Shown in pieces: positions 1 through 6,187 of a DNA stretch of 6,187 bases. The stretch comes from Firmicutes bacterium UBA1426 (lineage in GTDB: Bacteria; Bacillota; Clostridia; Peptostreptococcales; Anaerovoracaceae). The stretch is taken from positions 6,630 through 12,816 of the forward strand of contig DCUA01000235.1 in the NCBI GenBank assembly GCA_002329675.1, given 5' to 3'. The notes below the pieces were generated by a model that saw only the letters and a program-made list of their open reading frames with translations, ran no database searches and was not told where the DNA came from. Every line of letters begins with the position of its first letter. The stretch's first letter is position 1. Made by a program: the position numbers and the translations under genes.

Positions 1-22
1 GGGTCTGTCCCCGTGGCTGTGC
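1..22 (-). repeat. Dispersed GGGACAGACCC-type repeat copy 3' of buk (partial, at window edge)
   Basis: The window opens with GGGTCTGTCCCCGTGGCT, directly beyond the buk stop codon. On the minus strand this contains GGGGACAGACCC, the core found in every unit of the tandem array at 5473-5614. The adjoining CGTGGCT also matches the array units, but here the core is inverted relative to that flank. The copy is cut by the window edge, so its full length, any further units and any role as a transcript end cannot be judged. It reads as one member of a dispersed repeat family; the family identity is inference. Confidence 0.6.
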
Positions 23-1087
23 TTAGATGTATTCTTTGGCGGTTTCCTCTCCTCTTAAGATCCGTAGCGCTCCCAGTGTCAGTGATTCCATCTCATTTTC
101 ACCTGGGTATAACACGACCGGCGCGATGAAATCAACTCTCTTTGTTACCATTTCTATGATCATTTTTGAATAGGCTACTCCGCCTGTCAGGATGATGGCA
201 TCAATGGGACCATCAAAAACCGTGCAGATGTTTCCGATCCCTTTGGCGATCTGATAACCCATAGCTTCATAAATCAGATTTGCGTGCTCATCCCCAGCAG
301 CTATCCTCTCTTCGATCTCACGGCAATTGGCGGTGCCCAGATGCGCTTTCAGTCCGCCTCCCCCTCGGATCTTTCTCAATACTTCCCCTTTTGTGAACTT
401 GCCGGAATAACAGAGTTCTACAATAAAATTCAGAGGGAGGCTACCGGAACGTTCCGGAGAAAATGGACCTCCATCGTCACTGATGGAATCCACGATCCTG
501 CCTTTCTGGTGGGCGCTGATGGATATTCCGCCTCCCAGATGGGCGATGATCAGATTATAATCGCTGTAGGATCCGCCTCTCTCTTTGGCATATTTCCGGC
601 CCATGGCTTTCGTGTTGAGAACATGGGAAAAATTCCTGCGTGTAAATTCGGGCATTCCCGTCACTCTGGCCAAATCACAGAATTCATCGGAAGAAACGGC
701 ATCGTAGATATAGGCCGGGATCCCTAAAGGTTCTGCAATCGAAGCGGCAATCAGAGCGCCGAGATTGGACGCATGGTCCACCACCTTGTCTCCATAGATC
801 ATGCGCTTCATGTTCTCATTCACCAGATAACCGCCTGCTGAAACCGGAGGAAACATTCCTCCTCTGCCCACCACAGCGGAGAGCTTTGAAAGATCAGTGT
901 TTTGCTTCTTCATTTCCGAAAGCACCGCTTTCGTACGGAAGTCCAGCTGCTCAGCAGCCTTTCCATAGCCCTTCAACTCATCCATGCTGTGTTCGATGTT
1001 AACGGAGTACAGTTCCTTCTCATCCTCATAAAGAGCAATCTTCGTACTGGTCGAGCCGGGATTTATCGAGAGTATTCTATAAGGCAT
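23..1087 (-). CDS. buk: Butyrate kinase
   Basis: Cytoplasmic acyl kinase of the acetate/butyrate kinase (ASKHA) superfamily. It converts butyryl phosphate and ADP to butyrate and ATP, the last step of butyrate fermentation. The 354 residues are the usual size for Buk. Visible motifs are the N-terminal phosphate-binding NPGSTSTKIA (9-18), HLGGGIS (183-189), DGGPFSPERSG (205-215), the second-lobe TGGVAYS (301-307) and PGENEMESL (328-336). I chose the ATG at 1087 because AGGAGG (1100-1095) lies 7 bases upstream. An in-frame start 12 codons earlier would place that site inside the gene, and the extra residues do not fit the family's N-terminus. It follows ptb by only 4 bases, with its ribosome site immediately before the ptb stop, which suggests translational coupling. 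A branched-chain acyl kinase is possible, but pairing with ptb favours butyrate kinase. Confidence 0.95.
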   Translation of the reverse strand: MPYRILSINPGSTSTKIALYEDEKELYSVNIEHSMDELKGYGKAAEQLDFRTKAVLSEMKKQNTDLSKLSAVVGRGGMFPPVSAGGYLVNENMKRMIYGDKVVDHASNLGALIAASIAEPLGIPAYIYDAVSSDEFCDLARVTGMPEFTRRNFSHVLNTKAMGRKYAKERGGSYSDYNLIIAHLGGGISISAHQKGRIVDSISDDGGPFSPERSGSLPLNFIVELCYSGKFTKGEVLRKIRGGGGLKAHLGTANCREIEERIAAGDEHANLIYEAMGYQIAKGIGNICTVFDGPIDAIILTGGVAYSKMIIEMVTKRVDFIAPVVLYPGENEMESLTLGALRILRGEETAKEYI

Positions 1088-1091
1088 GTTT

Positions 1092-1991
1092 TCACCTCCT
1101 GGAGATTGCCGCTGCCAGGGCAATGGAGTTTAGCTTCCCTTCCGCATTTTCCGCTCTTGATGTCATTACGATGGGATATTGAGCTCCGAGGATCAGGCCT
1201 GCCATTTTAGCCCCGGCAAAATAGATCATTGTCTTTCCGACCATGTTTCCAGCCTCGATGTTAGGTACAATAAAGAGATCGACCTCGCCAGCGATGCGGC
1301 TGTCTATTCCCTTGTGAATGGCAGCATCCTTGCTCAATGCCACATCCATTGCTACAGGGCCTTCCAGTAAACAGCGGGGAATTTCACCCTCCTCCCACAT
1401 TTTCACGAGAGCAGCAGCATCTGCAGTTGCCGGTATTTTAGGATCTACCTTTTCGTTAGCGGCAAGTATGGCTACTTTCGGAAGCTCAATGCCCAGGCTA
1501 TGCAATGCTTTCACTCCGTTGATCAGGATCTGTTTCTTTTCCTCCAGACCGGGTGCGACATTCATGCCTCCGTCAGAAGTAAAGATTAATCTGCTATGGC
1601 CGAGTATCTGAAAGACGGCCAGGTGACTCAAGAAGCCTTTCGAACCCGAATCCTTTTCTCCTCGAAGCACCGCACGGAGAAAGATACTGCTGTTCACCAG
1701 ACCTTTCATCAGCAGGTCAGCATCCCCTGATTTAACAAGCTCTACGGCTATTCGGCACGCTGCCTCGTCATCCGTTTCATGGATAATTGGAGCAGGGGAA
1801 GAAATTCCTTCTTCCCCCATGATTCTTTCGATTTGTCCCCTGTCTCCTACCAGGATCGCGCCTGCAAGTCCTTCGTCCCGGGCCAGCTTGATGGTGTGAA
1901 GTACTTCCCGGTCCTGCGCCACTGCTACACTGATAACAGGTGGTTTTCCGGATTTCAGAGATTCCCGAATTTGTGTATAATCGTGAAGCAT
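1092..1991 (-). CDS. ptb: Phosphate butyryltransferase
   Basis: Cytoplasmic enzyme of the phosphate acetyl/butyryl transferase family. It exchanges CoA for phosphate on butyryl-CoA, giving butyryl phosphate for Buk. The 299 residues match the length of Ptb enzymes. Conserved stretches include MKGLVNSSIFLRAVL (95-109), SHLAVF (122-127), TSDGGMNVAP (138-147), VAILAANEKV (173-182), GPVAMDVALS (211-220) and VPNIEAGNMVGK (242-253). The ATG at 1991 has GGAGGG (2003-1998) 6 bases upstream. The gene lies 26 bases after the flavodiiron gene with no hairpin between them, and 4 bases before buk. The main alternative, phosphate acetyltransferase, is less likely because the partner is a butyrate-type kinase and the sequence has no extra N-terminal domain. 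Acyl-chain preference (butyryl, isobutyryl, valeryl) cannot be read from the sequence. Confidence 0.94.
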   Translation of the reverse strand: MLHDYTQIRESLKSGKPPVISVAVAQDREVLHTIKLARDEGLAGAILVGDRGQIERIMGEEGISSPAPIIHETDDEAACRIAVELVKSGDADLLMKGLVNSSIFLRAVLRGEKDSGSKGFLSHLAVFQILGHSRLIFTSDGGMNVAPGLEEKKQILINGVKALHSLGIELPKVAILAANEKVDPKIPATADAAALVKMWEEGEIPRCLLEGPVAMDVALSKDAAIHKGIDSRIAGEVDLFIVPNIEAGNMVGKTMIYFAGAKMAGLILGAQYPIVMTSRAENAEGKLNSIALAAAISRR

Positions 1992-2017
1992 CTGCTTCCC
2001 TCCGATATGTTAATTTG

Positions 2018-4570
2018 TTAGATCAGCTTCTCCGGTGCCTCCTGGTTTTTGAAAGCATTCAAGAGACGGGATGATTTGGACACATCCCCTATTAAAACTC
2101 CTCCCGCAAACCTGTTATTTACAAAGTACAGCTTTTCGTAGATGTTCTTGGCTTCATCGAACATTTCGTAACTCTTATACTTTTTATCAGGATTCTTCCC
2201 GGGATCTCCTATGGAGAATAAAGAAGTACCCATTCCGTTAAATGCTGTTGCAGGTATGATGGTCTCATAGGATGCTTCATCTCCCGCGGCATTTGCACCG
2301 GCCACCTTGCCCATGTCGATAGCCTGGTTCCATAGACCAAAACTCTTTCCGTCAAATACTGCGCTGTCTCCACAGGCGTAAATGTCCTTTACGCTTGTTT
2401 CCATCTTTTCGTTGACCCGGATGAACCGATCCACTTCTGCGCCGGCCTTCTGAGCGATATCAACATTGGGCCTGATTCCCGTGGACAAAAGGACCATCTG
2501 TGCCGGGAGCACTGTCCCGTCTTTGAGTTTGATACCGGTGACCTTACCGTCCTCGCCAACGATTTCAGAGCAACCAATACCTCCGTTTACAGCCACTCCC
2601 GCTTTCTCTGCATAATCGCACAGGATCTCGGATCCCCTGGTGTCCAGCTGTCTATCCATGAGATAATTGGAATTCTGAATTACAGTGACTTCCTTGCCGG
2701 CCTTGCGAACTTCCCATGCGGCTTCAAGACCAAGAACACCTCCACCGATAACAATCACCTGTTCTGCCTTGGGTAAATATTCCTTCAGCCTGTTGATGTC
2801 CTGCAGAGTACGGATGGAGAATACTCCTTCCAGGTCCACTCCTGCCATGGGAGGAACGTTGGAAACGGCTCCGGTAGCCAGGATCAGTTTATCGTAAGGA
2901 CGAATTTCTCCATTGGAAAGAGTCAATCTCTTTTCAGCAGCATCAACGTCGGTTACTGTGGTGTTCAAAGTGACCTTAATATTGTTTTCCTTATACCAGC
3001 TTTCTGGTTTAATGTAGAAATTGAGCTTATCCATTTTAGCGAGGATACCCTTTGTAAGCATGGGTCTGTTGTATCCGACCTCATCTTCTGCTGAAATGAT
3101 CTCAATCTCAGCGACGGGATTTCTCTTGCGGATCTCCACACAGGCAGCGGTTCCGGCAGCCCCGTTTCCTACGATGATAAAGCGCTCTTCTTTCGTAGAC
3201 TGAAAAGCAACATCAGAGGCAGGTAGCTCAACAAACTGCTCCGGTCCCACTCCGCATACGGGGCATGCATCAGGAGGGGTTGGTCCTTCAACAACTTCGC
3301 CACAGACAATGCATTTCCATTTCCTCTTGTCATTTGCGGGCTTTACAGGGTCTACTATTTTGCCTGCCAGAACGGACATCCCGAAATTGTATCCAAATTC
3401 ATAGGCCTCCTGTAGCTGTGCCTCATTAGGCTTGAATTTGATCTTCAAGCCATCCTCGTAAACCTTCATTCTGAGCTGTTTCAGTCTCTCAATGATATGA
3501 GGGACGCCTTCCCCGCTCCAGCCGAACGAACCGAAGGCGGAGGCAATCTTTCCTCCATGAGTTCTGGAAAACATAGAAGTAGTGAGATCCCAGATGGGTT
3601 TAAGGGCTTCTCCTACGATGGTGGGCGTTCCGAAAAGTACACCGTCTGCCCAGAAGATCTCGTCCAGAACTTTTTTGCTGTCAGTGTCCACCAAATCATA
3701 GGCTTTTACATCAATGTCTCCGGCAGCGCGAATACCTTCCACGATTTTTTCGGCCAGCATGCCGGTATAACCATAGGCGGTTACATAGGGTATGACAACG
3801 GTTTTCTTAGTGTTGGGATTGGATTCCATTGCCCATTTTTTATACATCTCAACATTTTTCCACGGATCCTCCACGAGGACCGGACCGTGACCAAGGCATA
3901 TGGTTTCAATCTCGAGATCCTCGATCTTTTTAATACCCTGAAGCATGAAGGATCTGAAAGGCCCCATTATCATGTCGAAATAAAAGCGCATGGCTTTATG
4001 ATAATTTTCTTCCTGACCGGCGGCCTTCAGCTTGTCATTGGTGACCCCGTCAAAGGAAAAATGTGCTCCGAAAGCGTCGCAGGTTACCAGGGTCTTGTCC
4101 TCGGGAACATATGTGAACATGGTGTCAGGCCAATGGAGGTTGGGCGCCATTATGAAACGCAGCGTCTTGTTACCCAGGCTGATCTCATCACCATCTTTAA
4201 CGGGAATAGCAGTAAAATCCCGATTGCAGATTTCTTTCATGAATCCGATCCCTGTGCCGGAAGCTACGATTTTCAGGCCGGGATGGATGTCCAGCAGTTT
4301 TTCGATAACGCCGGTGTGATCGGGCTCTGTATGGCTGACAACTAAATAATCGATCTCCTCGATGGGCGTTATGGATGTGACCTTGTCCAAAAACTCATCA
4401 TAGCATTTCAGCTTTGTGGCCTCAAAGAGAACCGTCTTCTCGGATCCTTTTAACAGAAACGAATTATATGAAGTACCAAATTCCGTTTCCATAATGATGT
4501 CAAAGATCCTCAGCTCCGGATCCAGATTACCGACCCAGTACCAATCTTTTCTGATTTCTACCGTTTTCAT
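2018..4570 (-). CDS. Multidomain flavodiiron protein (NADH:O2 oxidoreductase type, FDP-rubredoxin-NROR fusion)
   Basis: Soluble 850-residue enzyme with three joined parts. Residues 1-250 are a metallo-beta-lactamase-like diiron domain with the full ligand set: H80, E82, D84 and H85 in HTEPDH, then H146, D165 and H228. Residues 256-405 are a flavodoxin-like FMN domain (AYGYTGMLAEKI, GTPTIVGEALKP, AFGSFGWSGEG). Residues 418-450 are a rubredoxin module with CIVC (420-423) and CPVC (436-439) only 12 residues apart, the short spacing seen in rubrerythrin. Residues 462-850 are an FAD/NADH rubredoxin reductase with GNGAAG (468-473), GGGVLGLE (609-616) and ACGD (732-735). This matches the class F flavodiiron proteins described from Clostridioides difficile, which reduce O2 to water with NADH; NO reduction cannot be excluded. 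The ATG at 4570 has a purine-rich AGGGAAG site (4582-4576) 5 bases upstream. The gene leads ptb-buk by 26 bases. Confidence 0.93.
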   Translation of the reverse strand: MKTVEIRKDWYWVGNLDPELRIFDIIMETEFGTSYNSFLLKGSEKTVLFEATKLKCYDEFLDKVTSITPIEEIDYLVVSHTEPDHTGVIEKLLDIHPGLKIVASGTGIGFMKEICNRDFTAIPVKDGDEISLGNKTLRFIMAPNLHWPDTMFTYVPEDKTLVTCDAFGAHFSFDGVTNDKLKAAGQEENYHKAMRFYFDMIMGPFRSFMLQGIKKIEDLEIETICLGHGPVLVEDPWKNVEMYKKWAMESNPNTKKTVVIPYVTAYGYTGMLAEKIVEGIRAAGDIDVKAYDLVDTDSKKVLDEIFWADGVLFGTPTIVGEALKPIWDLTTSMFSRTHGGKIASAFGSFGWSGEGVPHIIERLKQLRMKVYEDGLKIKFKPNEAQLQEAYEFGYNFGMSVLAGKIVDPVKPANDKRKWKCIVCGEVVEGPTPPDACPVCGVGPEQFVELPASDVAFQSTKEERFIIVGNGAAGTAACVEIRKRNPVAEIEIISAEDEVGYNRPMLTKGILAKMDKLNFYIKPESWYKENNIKVTLNTTVTDVDAAEKRLTLSNGEIRPYDKLILATGAVSNVPPMAGVDLEGVFSIRTLQDINRLKEYLPKAEQVIVIGGGVLGLEAAWEVRKAGKEVTVIQNSNYLMDRQLDTRGSEILCDYAEKAGVAVNGGIGCSEIVGEDGKVTGIKLKDGTVLPAQMVLLSTGIRPNVDIAQKAGAEVDRFIRVNEKMETSVKDIYACGDSAVFDGKSFGLWNQAIDMGKVAGANAAGDEASYETIIPATAFNGMGTSLFSIGDPGKNPDKKYKSYEMFDEAKNIYEKLYFVNNRFAGGVLIGDVSKSSRLLNAFKNQEAPEKLI

Positions 4571-4662
4571 ATTATCTTCCCTTTCCCTTTATATAAATTA
4601 TGCCGTTGCTTTATTCACGACAAGTATATACCCTATTCCATTTTCAATCTAACATTATTTGG
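4571..4662 (-). promoter_or_regulatory. Intergenic leader of the flavodiiron gene, possible weak promoter
   Basis: These 92 A/T-rich bases separate the membrane-protein gene from the flavodiiron gene. No terminator-like hairpin with a T run is visible, so read-through is possible. A weak promoter candidate on the minus strand is TTGTCG (4623-4618) and CATAAT (4602-4597), with a spacer of only 15 bases. A TATACT box (4628-4623) also exists, but its nearest TTGAAA lies 13 bases away, which is too close. The leader ends in a purine-rich ribosome site. Whether transcription starts here or further upstream is unresolved. Confidence 0.3.
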
Positions 4663-5391
4663 TCATTTGCCCTTTGAGATCGTCAGCGGCTTTTTTATCT
4701 TGCATATTTTCTCCTGGCAGTTTTCGCAGCGTAGATTTATATTTGACCCTTCCCAAAAACGATAGGGGTGATAGGCGTATGTAATCTCCCAGCGAATGAG
4801 CACGACGATGGATGTGAAGAACAGGCTCCATGTGAAGAAATTCTTGATGAAGAGCAGCGGTGTGTACATCATAAAGTGTCCCCAGTTGAAGATCCTGCAG
4901 TTGATGCAGCAGCGGTTTTTCATGATAATGGACTGGAAGGGGCACCATATTACAACGCAGATCAGGTCAGCGAGATAAAAGAACATGGAAAGCAGGATCA
5001 ACTCTTTGGCAGCAATGACTTCCAGGAGATAAAGCAGAGCAAAGACAGCGTTCAGACCGATCCACGCTAATAGTACGATCCAGCTTTTTATGTTATTGTT
5101 CAGGGTGTACTTATAGAGCTCTTCTTTATTATAGCCTTCCTTGGGAGGGTCATACGTGCGGGAAAACTGTTTTCTGCTGCCCATGGTGATGGGGCTGATC
5201 TTATTCTGGGGAAACATCTGCAGAATCATTCCTGCCATCAGTATGACCCAGATCAGATGCATGGGGGAGAAGCGGCCGATATAAGGCTCGAGAAAGAGAA
5301 GGATCAGGTCGGAGCGATAGACGTAGATCCAAAGGACCGTCAGAAAGATACACCCTCGAAAGATCAATTTACCTAAGTAAATTTTAAACAC
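4663..5391 (-). CDS. Cysteine-rich integral membrane protein of unknown function
   Basis: I do not recognise a named family for this 242-residue protein. It has about five hydrophobic segments, near residues 7-27, 44-60, 104-124, 128-149 and 176-199. A polar loop lies at 62-102 (KQFSRTYDPPKEGYNKEELY) and a basic tail at the C-terminus. The notable part is a set of cysteines: C145 and C150 at the end of helix four, then CCINC (161-165) in the following loop, then CENCQEKIC (222-230) in the tail. Such spacing could bind a metal or an Fe-S cluster, or carry redox disulfides; this is inference. The start is GTG at 5391, with a G-rich GGGGG run (5402-5397 region) about 6 bases upstream. No better-placed ATG occurs before residue 44, which would remove the first helix. 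It lies 92 bases before the flavodiiron gene on the same strand and may share its transcript. Confidence 0.8.
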   Translation of the reverse strand: MFKIYLGKLIFRGCIFLTVLWIYVYRSDLILLFLEPYIGRFSPMHLIWVILMAGMILQMFPQNKISPITMGSRKQFSRTYDPPKEGYNKEELYKYTLNNNIKSWIVLLAWIGLNAVFALLYLLEVIAAKELILLSMFFYLADLICVVIWCPFQSIIMKNRCCINCRIFNWGHFMMYTPLLFIKNFFTWSLFFTSIVVLIRWEITYAYHPYRFWEGSNINLRCENCQEKICKIKKPLTISKGK

Positions 5392-5431
5392 GTTAACCCC
5401 CGCCAGCTGCTTTACAATAATTTGTAACTTT

Positions 5432-5460
5432 ATTTTATTACGTCAACGTAAAATTAGCAA
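5432..5460 (-). promoter_or_regulatory. Probable sigma-70-type promoter of the membrane-protein gene
   Basis: On the minus strand TTGCTA (5460-5455) is followed after exactly 17 bases by TAAAAT (5437-5432). These match 4 of 6 and 5 of 6 consensus positions. The -10 box lies about 40 bases upstream of the GTG start at 5391, leaving a leader of roughly 35 bases. The -35 box directly abuts the end of the tandem repeat array. If the downstream genes are co-transcribed, this promoter would also serve the flavodiiron, ptb and buk genes. Confidence 0.55.
5438..5451. promoter_or_regulatory. Palindrome TTACGT-N2-ACGTAA in promoter spacer, candidate operator
   Basis: TTACGTCAACGTAA has two perfect 6-base arms around a 2-base centre. 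It starts at the base next to the -10 box and fills most of the -35/-10 spacer of the minus-strand promoter. A protein bound there would block RNA polymerase, so it is a good candidate repressor site. The twofold form resembles sites of dimeric helix-turn-helix regulators, including the CRP/FNR family, but it matches no consensus I can name with certainty. Confidence 0.45.
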
Positions 5461-5614
5461 GGGACAACCACAGGGACAGACCCTATGGCTTCAAAAGCAA
5501 CCAGAGGGACAGACCCCGTGGCTTCAAAAGCAACCAGAGGGACAGACCCCGTGGCTTCAAAAGCAGCCAAGGGGACAGACCCCATGGGTTCAAAAGCAAC
5601 CGAGGGGACAGACC
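5461..5614 (+). repeat. 33-bp tandem repeat array, four full units plus partial ends
   Basis: Four full 33-base units lie head to tail at 5473-5505, 5506-5538, 5539-5571 and 5572-5604. A fifth, truncated unit follows at 5605-5614. Each unit begins GGGACAGACCC and continues with a TGGCTTCAAAAGC-like part. Units 1 and 2 differ at two bases; units 3 and 4 carry a few more changes, mostly at the 3' end. A 12-base stub GGGACAACCACA (5461-5472) looks like a unit with about 21 internal bases lost. Each unit can form short hairpins (GCTT/AAGC around CAA; GGG/CCC around ACAGA). The array fills the middle of the divergent intergenic region, between the two promoters. There are no unique spacers, so it is not a CRISPR. 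Confidence 0.9.
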
Positions 5615-5648
5615 TTGAGTAAAGATGTGTGGATTTGGACGAATGCGG

Positions 5649-5654
5649 TATAAT
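5649..5654 (+). promoter_or_regulatory. -10 box of the lipoprotein gene promoter
   Basis: A perfect TATAAT lies 38 bases upstream of the lipoprotein ATG, leaving a leader of about 30 bases. At the usual 16-18 base spacing there is no good -35 box; the sequence there is ATGTGTGG. TTGGAC (5635-5640) is far too close. The promoter may therefore be weak or need an activator. The truncated last unit of the repeat array ends 34 bases upstream. Confidence 0.5.
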
Positions 5655-5692
5655 AGTAACGACAAGAGATTTCAACACTGGAGGATAGCAAC

Positions 5693-6187
5693 ATGAAGAA
5701 GAAAACAATATTTTATTTGACCCTTACAATCCTGGTTACAGCGTTTGCGATTGCCGGCTGCAGTCCTGATACCGATCTTCCAAACGAACCCGCAGATGGT
5801 CCCTTACAATTGATCTGGCAGGATGCTCCCGAAGATACTGTGGCTATTTTGATCAATCAACCGACAGCAGAACAATTAAACGACTTTGCTCCGTCGGAGC
5901 GTTTGCTGTTAGAGCAATCGGAAGAGGGCTTCCTGATGATTCCCGCAAGTAATGTAGAGGAAATTATAATATGGCAGATGGAGTTCAATGGTACAGATTT
6001 TGTCAGAACTGATGCAGTTTACGAAAACCATGACCCGGACGATGAGTATGTTCTGGATTTAGTAGTGATGCGCCCCGAGGGCGGACCACACTACCAAATT
6101 GCTTTCATTTCAGATAAAGGAGAGACCATATACTACATCGCTTATGATGGAAAAGACGGAAACCCCAATATAGAGTACGTCAAGGCT
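5693..6187 (+). CDS. Putative lipoprotein of unknown function (3' end outside window)
   Basis: This reading frame is open for 165 codons from the ATG at 5693 to the window edge, with no stop, so the protein is partial. It starts MKKKTIFYLT, continues with a hydrophobic stretch, and has a lipobox IAGC (20-23). This predicts cleavage by signal peptidase II and lipid attachment at C23, so the mature protein should sit on the outer face of the cytoplasmic membrane. GGAGG (5680-5684) lies 8 bases before the ATG. The mature part is acidic (PDTDLPNEPADG, ENHDPDDEY) with alternating hydrophobic and polar stretches that suggest beta strands. I recognise no catalytic motif and cannot assign a family. 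It is divergent from the membrane-protein gene and separated from it by the repeat array. Confidence 0.85.
   Translation, partial: MKKKTIFYLTLTILVTAFAIAGCSPDTDLPNEPADGPLQLIWQDAPEDTVAILINQPTAEQLNDFAPSERLLLEQSEEGFLMIPASNVEEIIIWQMEFNGTDFVRTDAVYENHDPDDEYVLDLVVMRPEGGPHYQIAFISDKGETIYYIAYDGKDGNPNIEYVKA

Noticed and set aside
1088..1123. A 12-codon N-terminal extension of butyrate kinase starting at 1123
   Set aside because: It overlaps the end of ptb, and the AGGAGG site at 1100-1095 points to the ATG at 1087, whose product begins with the family's normal N-terminus.
1992..2017. Terminator between the flavodiiron gene and ptb
   Set aside because: The 26-base gap contains only the ptb ribosome site and A/T-rich sequence; no inverted repeat followed by a T run is present.
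3497..4345. Long plus-strand reading frame of 282 codons antisense to the flavodiiron gene
   Set aside because: The opposite strand carries a fully conserved enzyme with all motifs, and the antisense product shows no recognisable domain. It is a by-product of codon use. The same holds for the shorter plus-strand frames at 284-727, 902-1210, 1318-1611 and 4032-4319.
4655..4948. Minus-strand frame of 97 codons overlapping the 3' part of the membrane-protein gene
   Set aside because: It lies out of frame inside a gene with clear membrane segments and cysteine motifs, and has no signs of an independent protein.
5461..5614. CRISPR array
   Set aside because: The 33-base units are directly adjacent with no unique spacers, and no cas gene is present. 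This is a simple tandem repeat.
5454..5708. Minus-strand frame of 84 codons encoding an 11-residue repeat (VAFEATGSVPL-like)
   Set aside because: The unit of 33 bases is a multiple of three, so the frame stays open by chance across the array. It would start inside the lipoprotein gene, lacks a convincing ribosome site and covers the mapped promoter features.

Overview
The window most likely comes from a strictly or largely anaerobic, butyrate-forming member of the Clostridia (Firmicutes). The evidence is a phosphate butyryltransferase/butyrate kinase pair, a multidomain flavodiiron protein of a type known from clostridia, strong AGGAGG-type ribosome binding sites, and a short lysine-rich lipoprotein signal peptide. 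I cannot name the genus.

Layout. Positions 1-5391 hold four genes, all on the minus strand, read right to left. In order of transcription they are a five-helix, cysteine-rich membrane protein of unknown function (5391-4663); an 850-residue flavodiiron protein fused to a rubredoxin and an NADH:rubredoxin oxidoreductase (4570-2018); ptb (1991-1092); and buk (1087-23). The gaps are 92, 26 and 4 bases. I see no terminator-like hairpin in any of them, so the last three genes look like one transcript, and the first gene may belong to it. Positions 5392-5692 form a divergent intergenic region. It holds a minus-strand promoter with a 14-bp palindrome in its spacer, a 33-bp tandem repeat array, and the -10 box of a plus-strand promoter. 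That promoter drives a lipoprotein gene (5693 onward) that runs off the right edge.

How the genes may work together. Ptb and Buk convert butyryl-CoA to butyrate with ATP formation, the energy-yielding last step of butyrate fermentation. The flavodiiron fusion carries every module needed to take electrons from NADH to O2 (or NO) in one polypeptide, so it should detoxify oxygen while consuming NADH. Placing it directly upstream of ptb-buk links oxygen defence and NADH disposal to the butyrate branch. That link is inferred from gene order only.

The least explained parts are the cysteine-rich membrane protein, the palindrome in its promoter, and the GGGACAGACCC repeat family. The repeat forms a tandem array right of the four-gene block, and an inverted copy of its core lies at the left edge, just after buk.
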